From: Paraescarpia echinospica
Taxonomy: Eukaryota > Annelida > Polychaeta > Sabellida > Siboglinidae
Length of the DNA stretch: 64,000 bases
Direction of reading: 5' to 3'
Assembly: GCA_020002185.1 (NCBI GenBank)
Contig: CM034531.1
Coordinates: 89,368,288 to 89,432,287, forward strand
In this document: in pieces, positions 1-11,600 of the stretch
Layout of the letters: every line of letters starts with the position of its first letter
Position numbering within the stretch: position 1 is the first letter of the stretch
Notes under the pieces: model-generated
Seen by the model: only the letters and a program-made list of their open reading frames with translations
Databases searched by the model: none
Told to the model about the DNA's origin: nothing
Translations under genes and position numbers: made by a program

Positions 1-809
1 AGTTTTACACCTTTCCGCGCGCGGGTGTCACTGTTGTAATACTTAATTTTACGTAAAGACAAAAATCACTCATTTAATATATAATTGGATATCATCAGCG
101 TAGAGATGGAAGCTCAGGTTGGGTCGTCTGATGATATCATCGATAGAAGCTGTGTAAATAGAGAAAAGTAGAGACACAGAAGCATTTGCTATGTTCAAAC
201 GGCACTAGCTCAAAAAGTAAACAAAGTTCGTGCGTGCATCCAGCAAAGCATTTGTAGATTAGATTATTATCTTTACGGTGATATAAAAATATTAATTTCA
301 AGCACGGCCTGAACCGCCAACCCACATAGATGCGCGCCATGCTAAATCCTAGCGGTGCTACCTGCGATGTCGTCACCACAACCGCTAGGTGTCGTAACAA
401 ATTGTGTAAAAATGTACAGAAAAGCGCGACCAAAAGGAGCCTTGAAAAGGGTGACGAAGGGAGTTAAAAATTTGATGAATATCAGGACTCTAATTTTAGA
501 TTACAATTCATTCAGATTGGGAATGAACAAGTTTCATTTCGCTTAGTCCTTAACATGTGGCAGTCTTGTTCACTCAAGGTTGCCTGTATCTTTCGGAAGA
601 TGCTCTAAAAGTCGTATTCCTTCTAACATGTCGATGCCAGGGGAACTCAAACAAATATGTTTTACAGAGAAATGGAATACCGTACGGACATTTATCAGCT
701 GGTGTAGAAATCATTGATCTGACCATGGAGAAATAAGTTTATTTTAAGTGCTACGAACGTTTTGTCTGTACGGTACAGATGGCATAAATACTTTAGATTT
801 GAATGAGTT
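1..809. other. No gene recognised
   Basis: AT-rich sequence with only short chance reading frames on both strands. I see no domain, RNA gene or repeat that I can name. Confidence 0.6.
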
Positions 810-1790
810 TTTTTTTTATCTAGGTCTGTTTGAGTGTATGTCTTGGTTTGTTCTCTCTAGGTCTGCATGAGAGTCTTTCTCAGTCTGTTCTTTATGTCTA
901 TACAAGTGTCAGTCTCAGTATGTTCTATATATGTTTGTACGAGTGTATATCTTAGTTTATTCTCTCTAGGTTTGTATTAGTGTCTGTCTTAGTTTGTTTT
1001 CTCTACATTTCTATGAGTGTCTGTCTCAGTTTGTTCTCTCTGTCTGTATGAGTATCTGTCTCTGTTAATTATCTCTATGTCTGTAAGAGTGTCTGTCCTA
1101 GTTTGTTCTATCTAGGTTTGTACGAGTGTCTGTCTCAGTATATTCTCTCTAGGTCTCTACGAGTGTGTGTCTTAGTTTGTTTTCTGTGTCTGTAGTGTAT
1201 GAGTGTCTGTCTCAGTTTGTTCTCTTTAGGTATGTACGAGTGTCTGTCTTAGTTTGTTCTCTCTAGGTTTGTACAAGTGTCTGTCTTAGTTTGTTCTCTC
1301 TATGTCTGTACGAGTGTCTGTTTCAGAGTGTTCTCTCTATGTCTGTATGAGTGTCTGTCTCAGAGTGTTCTCTCTATGTTTGTATGAGTGTCTGTCTCAG
1401 AGTGTTCTCTCTGTGTCTGTCTCAGTTTGTTCTGTCTGTATGAGTGTCTGTCTTAGTTTGTTCTCTCAATGTCTCTATGAGTGTCTGTTTCAGATTGTTC
1501 TCTCTGTCTGTATGAGTGTCTGTCTCAGACTGTTCTCTCTATGTCTGTATGAGCGTCTATCTTAGTTTGTTCTCTTTAGGTCTCTATGATTGTCTGTCTT
1601 AGTTTGTTCTCTAAGTCTGTATGAGTGTCTATCTTAGTTTGTTTTCTCTACATATGTACGAGTGTCTCTTAGTTTGTTTTGTCTGTCTGAATGAGTGTCT
1701 GTCCCAGTTTTTTTTCTCTATGTCTGAATGAGCTGAATGAGTGTCTGTCTTAGTTTGTTTTCTCTATGTCTGTCAAGATAATAATGTAGC
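810..1790. repeat. Degenerate 37-bp minisatellite
   Basis: About 25 imperfect copies of a unit of roughly 37 bp built on AGTTTGTTCTCTCTAGGTCT and ACGAGTGTCTGTCTC. Units vary in length, so frames open only briefly. It begins within 50 bp of the candidate BBS5 poly(A) signal, on its downstream side. Confidence 0.9.
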
Positions 1791-1834
1791 CATTAAAGGA
1801 CACGTAAATATAATTTGTAATATGCATTATACAT

Positions 1835-1840
1835 TTTATT
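1835..1840 (-). promoter_or_regulatory. Candidate BBS5 poly(A) signal
   Basis: AATAAA on the minus strand, 660 bp past the BBS5 stop codon and just beyond the 42-bp array. It is the first canonical signal noticed downstream, so the array would lie inside the 3'UTR. Use of this site is inferred. Confidence 0.5.
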
Positions 1841-1934
1841 ATATGATATATGTACAGAATTGTAGTGAGTTCATATTTCAGGAGACATCAGCTCAAAGCA
1901 GACTCAGACTCTCATACACTGAGCAGCTTCCTAC

Positions 1935-2540
1935 AGTCCAGATGGAATGTCGTCAATGAACAATTTTCAACAGTCTAGACAGAGTGAATCCACATCACTG
2001 AACCACTTCCCACAGTCCAGACGGAGTGAATGCATTTCACTGAACAACTCCCCACAGTCCAGACAGAGTGAATGCACATCACTGAACAACTTCCCACAGT
2101 CCAGACGAAGTGAATACACTTCATTGAACAATTTGCCACAGTCCAGACAGAGTGAATCCACATCACTGAACAACTTCCCACAGTCCAGATGAAGTGAATA
2201 CACTTCACTGAACAATTTGCCACAGTCCAGATGGAGTGAATCCACTTCACTGAACAACTTCCCACAGTCCAGATGGAGTGAATAAACTTCAATGAACAAC
2301 TTCCCAGAGTCCAGACGAAGTGAATCCACTTCACTGAACAACTTCTCACAGTCCAGACGAAGTGAACACACTTCACTGAACAATTTGCCACAGTCCAGAT
2401 GGAGTGAATCCACTTCACTGAACAACTTTCTACAGTCCAGATGGAGTGAATAAACTTCAATGAACAACTTCCCAGAGTCCAGACGAAGTGAATCCACTTC
2501 ACTGAACAACTTCCCACAGTCCAGACAGAGTGAATCCATC
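1935..2540 (-). repeat. 42-bp minisatellite made from the BBS5 C-terminal codons and stop
   Basis: About 14-15 copies of a 42-bp unit. On the minus strand each unit resembles the end of BBS5 exon 12: the [11 protein letters not shown] codons, the TGA and a few following bases. The first unit is the real coding end (2499-2537) and the rest extend into the 3'UTR. Because 42 is divisible by three, a 190-residue frame with a 14-residue repeat ([14 protein letters not shown]) stays open. That frame is shifted from BBS5 and is probably not translated. Confidence 0.93.
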
Positions 2541-2624
2541 CTTTATTTTTTCGACGGCAAGACCCAACTCTGTGTTAAACTCTGGGTCGCGGTCCAACTC
2601 CTTGTCTCCGTCAGCAAAGTAGGC
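2499..2624 (-). CDS. BBS5: BBS5 coding exon 12 with stop codon
   Basis: Forty-one codons plus [32 protein letters not shown] and the conserved C-terminus [11 protein letters not shown]. The acceptor is CTACCTGCAG. The last codons and the stop codon are the first unit of the 42-bp array that makes up the start of the 3'UTR. Confidence 0.95.
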   Translation of the reverse strand, partial: AYFADGDKELDRDPEFNTELGLAVEKIKDGFTLSGLWEVVQ

Positions 2625-5600
2625 CTGCAGGTAGACAGGTGTTAATGACAGGTGACACAAACTATGAGGAAGACCTGATTAGGAAAGACAGGACAAGGGA
2701 AGGGAAGAAAGGAGGAGATTGAGGGGAGATTGTGAAAGCAAGTGCAGATTGGGAAATAACTGATTTGGAAAACTTAGAAGAGATTGTGATAACACCGAGT
2801 GAATGGAAAATGTGAAAAGAAACAGATAATGATGTGGGTGTACGTGTGGATTAGGGAGGAGTGTGGATTAGGGAGAAGTAGGAATTAGTGTGAATTAGGG
2901 AGCAATGTGGATCAAATGGAAGAGTGGGGTTAGGCCAAAGGAGTGTGGATTAAGGAGTGTGGAGTGGTGCAGATTAGGGGGCGGGTGGATTAGGGGGCAG
3001 TGCGAGTTAAAGAGAACCAGTAACTGTGATTATGTGAAGATATGATTGTAGGTGTAAAAATTAGTAAAAACACCTCAGAGAGATCATCCTTAATACACAA
3101 AATATATGTTCCTGTGCATTACGATAATTGCATAATCTTACGTATCTAACTATAGTGACACGAGCATATCTGCAAAAACCTACTCAAATTAAAATTAATT
3201 AAAAGTTGGATTCAGGGACCATCCCCTAACATAACATTGCTATCGGGTCTGGAGTGATGGATTGACCCCGAAATCATCCCTAAAGTTGGCAGAAAAGTAC
3301 ACTGATTTATGTAACAACGGACTTACTTTGATTTAAATGTTTAGGCCAATTTGACCCCTCGCTACCCTCCTGGATGTCACACCCCTCCATTTCGTCCTGT
3401 TTCGAGCACATTGCTCTGCTGTTAAAAGTGGGAGTCCAGTGTCCTGTCTAACTTGGTCACTCCCCCTCTTCCGCGGCCTTCCTCGTTTTTTGTGTCCTTT
3501 AAAGCCTTCCTTGAAAGAGAGGCTTCTACGTCTGATGACATCTGAGATGGATTCAGGGATGAATGTCTCATCTCATCTTATGGAACAACACCAAGACTAA
3601 AACCAATTTCAAAACTTCCCCTGATGTTCCTGAGAGAACAATGACTACAACTTTAGGTGGTGGGTCCCCCGACAGCAACCCTTAAAGGGTGCATAAATGC
3701 TATTATTCATGCAGAAACCTAGTAGATTTCATAGCCCAGTAGGTGGCGCCACTCAATGTGTGGCAAAAGGTAGCAAGTCGCTATGCATAATTCATTCAAT
3801 GTGGGTATACGTATTCCACAGCCCGATTGATAGATGATTATCATTGGCATGAGAAGTGTAGGGCTAGGAGGGCCGACTCCCCACAATATGTGGCATTGGA
3901 GGTTTCTGGTGAGCTTCAATGGAGTGTGCAGTTGATTTTCAGCACTTTCCAAAGCCAATGCATGACTGTGATTTTGTTTCTGCCGTTTCAATTAATGGGC
4001 CATCTGTCAAGCCATTGTTGGACATTTTTTAGATCCCACTGCATTGTAAAACTTTGTAATGCTGGCCTGTAGACCCCCTAATTAGTGTGTGATTGTGCAT
4101 GTATGTACGTGAGTATGCATGTGTCTGTTTGTGTCTGCGTGTCTGCGTGTGTGTTATGTATATCTATATGTGTCGGTGTGTCCGTGTTTGTCTGCGTGCG
4201 TCTGCATGCGTCTGTGGGTGTGTACATGATATGGTCTTGTTGGGAAAACGTCTGATCCTTGATTACTCCATGCACGGAACAACTGTTCAGATATCTTCTT
4301 CATCACTTTCACTGTCAGTACACTAACACATGAGTAGTGTTCAGATATCTGCTTTTGCAGATTTGAGAAAATTGTGAGTTCTCCCATGTTTGTTCTATTT
4401 CCCTGTGTAGGATCTTTTATTTTTCTTGGCATGGACAGTATGCAGACGGGAATAACAACTTCTAGTGTCTCTTCTGAATACACATGCCAAATGGTGTGAC
4501 AGATTCGAGACTGCACTGGTTACGTCACCATGGACCCCAGTGCTCTCGGGTGCCGGTCCAGTGCGACTGCCCGCCAAGCTGTCACGCCCCTATATGTAAT
4601 ATTACACACATTAAACATGCATAAAGATGGACAGTTGACGTTACATTTTAGGCCCCTATTAGAAGTTGTACGTACCTATATTCCATACGTGAACTAGACA
4701 TACAACAGACATGCAACGACTATCAAATTGATGTGTACCTAATATGAATGGGGCTTTGTTAAACCTAGTTTTAGGGGAGTATTCTTGTGTAGGCCCTACC
4801 GGCCAGTGTTACTCTGTGGTGGGGGGTCTCATGAATGTCCATCCAGTGTAACGGATGGCCCTTTCAAATTGTGCTACTGTTGTTTAAATACAACAATAAT
4901 AATACAAAAAGTATTTTATCAGGACAATAGATATTAGTACATTCATTTGTTTTGGTTAATCATCCTATAGGAATTTTGATAAAATTCACACAATGATATG
5001 CATATAGGTGTCGGAACACGGAGAATATTGGGGGTGTGAGGCTCATAAAAACCTTCCGATTGCAAACCTCATTGAGGCTCATCAAAAAAACTCCAACTGC
5101 ACTCTTCCTTGAGTCTCACCAAAAACCTCCAATTGACCCAGTACCAACATATTGTGGGGCTAAGCATATCTCCAGCCCCCCAAGCCCCCAGTTCCGACAC
5201 CAATGATACGTTGTCATCTAGCAATCAGGCTATGTAATAAATACATACCTAAATTGAACGAAATTTGCATAGAGTCACTTGCTATTTTTTGCCACTTATT
5301 GAGTGGTGCCATCTACCAGATAACAAAATCTGCGACATTTCTGCATGAATTATAGCACATTTGCCCTTTGTGGGTTGCTGGTGGGGAAACCCACAACCTA
5401 AAGTTGCTGTCATTGGTCATTCTCTACTCAGGGAACACCAGGGGTACTCTTGAAACTGTTTTAGCTTTGGCATCGTTCCCATAAATAAATGTACTTTTGT
5501 GCCCACTTCAGGGGGTGATTTCAGGAGTAACCCACCACCCAGACCCTGCAGCAACTAAATTTTGTGATGTCAGAGAGGGTCCCTTCAATTCACAAGGTCA

Positions 5601-8600
5601 CTCGTTTTGGCATCATTTACGTACAAATAAACTCACTGGGCTCCTGGTCTAATTTAATAATAAATGTGAAATTGGAAGATGTCCTTCCCAAAGTGGGAGA
5701 CTGGGTGCCTCAGTTTACGTGAATTACAGTTGTAATACAATGAGCTTGTTACGCACGGCGAACGCGTCGCTCTGTTCCTGTCCACTCTCTATCTCCACAT
5801 CATCCTGAACTGGCTCCACAGTCAGCAGGTCTACTGGCGGCAGCTGCAGCCAATCAGAAGCATTCGTTACAGCTTGTGCGGACCTGATGTCAGCATCAAC
5901 TGGCATCCATCTTTAGTTGTTTCACAGCAGTGCTTTTAGTTTCACAGTGGCATAATACGAATATTACAAAAACAAAAGAAACAGCTCATATACTACCATA
6001 TAATTGGTGCACACAGGACATCAACTGTAAAATATTTTATATATATATTATATATATATTGAATGTGATTATCTCAGTTGCACATCAATGTTATTATTAA
6101 TTTATAACAAGTTCAGCCGTGATTCATTAGCATATATATTACTAGTAAAAAGATATGGGACCATCAACTATTTGCAAAGCACATCTTCTTGGAACTAACT
6201 TGACATATTACGAAAATATAACAGCACCATAACTGCCTGCTGGTTTACTGGCAACATTAAATTTGTTAACTGATGAACAACTGACTAGTCACTTAACCTA
6301 TATTTCTTTCAAACAAATGTGTGTTGAAAATTTCAATAATTTCTGATGCTCAGTTTTTGCTGGTGTTCCAATAGGATATATGTAAATAATTTATGGTCCC
6401 ACTACTTTTTACCAGTATTGTACATAAGTAATACATTATTAGTGTTCTTTAAAGTGTACCCAGAATTAGTGAGCATAGTAATCTGTAACAGGAAGTCTGC
6501 TGTGCTGAACATGAGAAAGTAGAATATTATGGTGTAGCAGTTAACTCGGCTGGACCCGGTCATATTGCCAAAAAAAAAGCATTCTCGAAGCTGGATGTTT
6601 TGTTTACTATTTCAACATGGAGCCATGGTCGTACCTTTAAATTGCTATTATGGGCTTACTAAACACAATTTGGCAGGCATTATACCTTTAACACAGTTAG
6701 TATAGTCTTAAGAACATTATATTAATTAATACATTAAAAAAACTAGGAACAGACTGCCTCTTTTTAAATCATTAGAAAGAAATATGGGATGAAGAATGAC
6801 GGAACAGACCTTCTCCTCTACTTCAAACTCCACTCCAAATATAGGGCAGGCACTGTAGACCTTGTGAAGGCTCTGGATCTCCTTAACTACCTCGTGGAGT
6901 TTCTCGATTGGATCCAGACGGAACCCAAGGACATAGCCACCGCTCTGGACAAGTGTCAACATCTCGTGATGTCACACAAAGTACGAACAGTGCAAAATGA
7001 CATAAATTAATTATTTCAAATGTATGTCAAACATGAACTACTGAGCTAGGCATCTGATATACTGAGCGTTAAGACTACATAGAAATTTGGCAATAAGATT
7101 TAAATGTATGTAACATAAAAGAACTGAAATAACAATATACATTTCAAGATTTGTGTTTACATTTTATTTATTTACACTACTATATGCATAGATTACTCAA
7201 CTCTGTTCTTGCATACCAACACAACCAAATGAAAACAGGTTGATGGGTGAATAAGTCCCAAAGCCCTGTCTGACTGGCAAACAAACATTGTTTAAACGAT
7301 GTTTAAAAATATATTAGAGTGTTTGCAAGCACCCCAATCTTGACTCCCCACCTCTATCCCAATCGCGCCTCATGCTCAGTTCGATTGTCCAACAACCGAA
7401 CTGAGCATGTGGTGTGATCGGGATAATGAGTCGAGATCGGGGCGCTTGCAGTCACTCTCTAGTCTGCTCTACATACCAAACCTAAGTTTTATAATGGTTT
7501 TAGAATGTCTAAACATGTCTATGAATGTAGTTTTTCTTCACTGTATATCACAACTTGTCCCACAGCGATTTGTTTTGTATTTTGTCTATATTATGTAAAT
7601 TGTTATTTTTAAATGTGTTTCTTAGTATTCGTATGTACACTGTATATCTGTATAATTTTTGTCTCTGCTGCAGGGATAAATAAAATGCAATCAATCAATC
7701 AATGAACTTGTGATCATATATTTCATGCAGGAACATACCCTTTCGGAGCTCTCCACAACCATTGCCAAGCCAAACTTAGAGTCTCGCGCTCTCACAGATT
7801 TCTGAAGCAGAAGGAAATGTAACAATGATAGAATTGGCGAATGTATGCAAGTGGGTATATTGACATTTTCTTCATAGACGACTTGCATCTTGTACGCAAA
7901 ACTTTATGAGATTAATCTATGATGCTTCAGAAGGAAAGTAGCACTGTTAATTTTTTTAATTTCCTGCTGGTTAATAGTTTTGGTTGCTTTTAGGTTTTGT
8001 ACTAGATGTTAGACAGTAATCGATTGTTTACACTATTACGCACGTTTCCGAGCTACATAAATGGTGCACCAATCAGTTACGGATGCTTTACATAACTGAC
8101 ATTGCGAAAAACTGCTCAAATTTAGATGAATGGTACAAACACTGTTTACATGGGACAGTAGGTAGATGATCACACAAATTTACTATCTCAAGGTAGCGAA
8201 TGTTGCTTGCATGACAGACAGTAGCTAGGTGATCACACATACTTACTATCTCGAGGTAGGGAATGTTGCTTACATGGGACAGTAGCTAGATGATCACAGA
8301 GATTTACTATCTCGAGGTAGGGAATGTTGCTTGCATGACAGACAGTAGGTAGATGATCACACAGACTTACTATCTCGAGGTAGGGAATGTTGCGTGCATG
8401 ACAGACAGTAGGTAGATGATCACACAGATTTACTATCTCGAGGTAGGTAATGTTGCTTACATGACAGACAGTAGCTAGATGATTACACAGACTTACTATC
8501 TCGAGGTAGGTAATGTTGCTTGCATGACAGACAGTAGCTAGATGATCACACAGATTTACTATCTTGAGGTAGGGAATGTTGCTTACATGGGACAGTAGCT

Positions 8601-11600
8601 AGATGATCACAGAGATTTACTATCTCGAGGTAGGGAATGTTGCTTGCATGACAGACAGTAGGTAGAAGATCACACAGATTTACTATCTCGAGGTAGGTAA
8701 TGTTGCTTACATGACAGACAGTAGCTAGATGATCACACAGACTTACTATCTTGAGATAGGGAATGTTCCATGCATGACAGACAGTAGGTAGATGATTACA
8801 CAGACTTACTATCTTGAGGTAGGTAATGTTGCTTGCATGAGAGACAGTAGGTAGATGATTACACAGACTTACTATCTCGAGGTAGGTAATGTTGCTTGCA
8901 TGACAGACAGTAGCTAGATGATCACACAGATTTACTATCTTGAGGTAGGGAATGTTGCTTGCATGACAGACAGTAGGCAGGTGATCACACAGACTTACCA
9001 TCTGTAGATAGGGAATGCTCACGTTGAAGGTCTCATTCATGTTGGCGTACCACACCAAACGCACGTTCGTTATAAAGAATGTTCCAAGATTTCCCTGCAA
9101 ACAAAATCAGAAAGAAGCCCACTGAGAAACCAACGGATGACTCTGTTTTTTTCTAACAGCTTATGATAGGTTGAGGGCTGTTACGATGTGGGGCCACCTG
9201 TATCAAGGTTTTACTAGTTGACCAATGTGAATGAGGTACACAGTTGTAGACACACCTGGTCACTGGAGAGGTTCCACACGCCGTTGATCTTGTTGTAGAG
9301 TTGTTCCTGGGGCAGAAGGCGCAACTCTTTGTTGTGTATGAGAGCTGACCGAAGTTTCAACTCACGGTAGATCTTTGATGTGTCGTAAGCCCTGAAATGT
9401 TACATCACATACTGTCAAGTAATCACCGCAACAACCATTTGGAGGTACATACAGTCACTACACAAAGAACATGATACTTCAAAGAAACCATTTTTAGAAA
9501 TCTATAACCCTTGACTACGTTTACTTTTTGTATTATTATTGCATTTAAAAAAGAGCAGCGCAACTGCTTGTAAATGGTTGTATCTGCTCTTTTAATTAAG
9601 AGACCATCCGTCATGCTGTTTTTAGTTTTTGAGAAAACCAACATCGCATTGACCAAAATGGAGACATATTTAAACTTTGTTGCACGAAACTGTGTTACCA
9701 ATATTTTAGAGCTCTGACAAATTCATTCAGCAGCTAGAAGATACCACACTCATTTTTCTGCAGCCTTTATTTAAAAAAGGTTCGAGAAACAAGTCACAGA
9801 ACTATAGACCAGTGAGTTTAACATCAGTGATTTGCAAATTATTAGAAAGACTAATTAAAGATCACATGGTGGATTTTCTTGTTAAACATAACTTGATAAA
9901 CCCATCTTAACATGGGTTTTTTAAAGCGAGGTCATGCTTAACAAATATGTTGTTTTTTGGAAGACATCACTAAGTGGGTAGATGAGGGATCACCAGTAGA
10001 TATCGTCTACTTAGATTTTCAAAAAGCTTTCAACAAAGTACCACATCAAAGATTACTGCTTAAACTAAAGGCCCATTGCATAGGAAATGGTATAATAAAC
10101 TGGATAGATAAATGGTTGATTGACAGAAGACAACGTGTAGTAGTTGATGGGGAGGCTTCAAACTGGAAATCGGTATTGAGTGGGGTACCACAGGGATCAG
10201 TACTAGGACCTATATTATTCTTAATATATATCAACGACTTGGATGATGAAATAACAAGAAAAGTATTGAAATTTGCTGATGATACAAAAGTGTTTAGAAG
10301 GATTAAAAGTGATGGAGATAGACAGCATTTACAAGATGATCTTGACAAGTTGATAAAATGGTCTGAAAATTGGCAAATGCTGTTCAATTTTGGGAAATGT
10401 AAATGCCTCCACGCAGGACATGGGAACGAAAAGGTAGAATATACAATGGGGGTACTGTACTAAGTACTACTGTAAAAGAAAAGGACTTAGGGTTAACCAT
10501 TAGTGCTGATATGAAGGTTTCAGAGCAGTGCGGAATTGCAGCTTCTAAGGGAAATCAAATCCTTGGATTAATTAGGCGAAACATAACGTATAAAAAAGAG
10601 CTAATAATACCGCTGTACAAAACAATAGTTAGGTCTCATTTAGAATATTGTATTCAAGTGTGGAGGCCATATCGAAGGAAGGACATAGATATGCTAGAAA
10701 GAGTACAAAGGAGAGCAACTAAAATTATACCAAAACTAAGGGATCTTAGTTACGAAATACGCCTAAAAAAATGCGGTCTAACAACACTAGAGACCAGGAG
10801 ATTGAGAGGAGATCAGATAGAAGTGTTTAAAATAATGAATGGTTATGAAAATATTAACATAAATTTTTTTTTTCAGTCAAAAAAGATAGAAGGACTAGAG
10901 GACATGAAGTTACATTAGCAAAGGAACAGTGTAGATTAGATATAAGAAAGTTCTCATTTTCACAAAGGACTGTAAATGAATGGAACAAATTATCTGCTGA
11001 TTGTGTGGGTGCTAGTAGCGTGAATGTTTAAAAATAAAATCGACACATACCTCAGAAGGGCAGGATATCCACCTAGAGTTAATTCTCTGGGTGGCAATCT
11101 TTTTAAATCTTGTTAAAGTGTATTGAATGGTGTAATCGACTCAAACAAACCCTTTCAAACTATGAATCTTAAATGAAAAAGTAAAAAGTATAATTTAAGC
11201 GCCACTTTAATATATTTCATACTGCACTATTTTTTATATAAGTCTGCTATGACATAGTGACAAAAGATGTATGAGTTTGTCACCTACCAGTGCACTGCTG
11301 ACATAGTGACACAAGATGTCTGAGAATGTCAACTACCAGTGCACTGCTATGTCATGGTGACACAAGATGTCTGAGTATGTCACCTACCTGTGCACTGCTA
11401 TGACATGGTGACACAAGATGTCTGAGTATGTCACCTACCTGTGCACTGCTATGACATGGTGACACAAGATGTCTGAGTATGTCACCTACGTGTGCACTGC
11501 TATGACATGGTGACACAAGATGTCTGAGTATGTCATATACCAGTGCACTGCTATGTCATGGTGACACAAGATGTCTGAGTATGTCACCTACCTGTGCACT

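Noticed and set aside
1967..2539. A 190-codon minus-strand frame with a Cys-rich 14-residue repeat
   Set aside because: It is the 42-bp array read in a frame shifted from BBS5. Because the period is divisible by three, several frames stay open by default.
2830..3010. Interstitial telomere repeats (TTAGGG)
   Set aside because: The hexamer occurs only within a longer degenerate unit and never in tandem.
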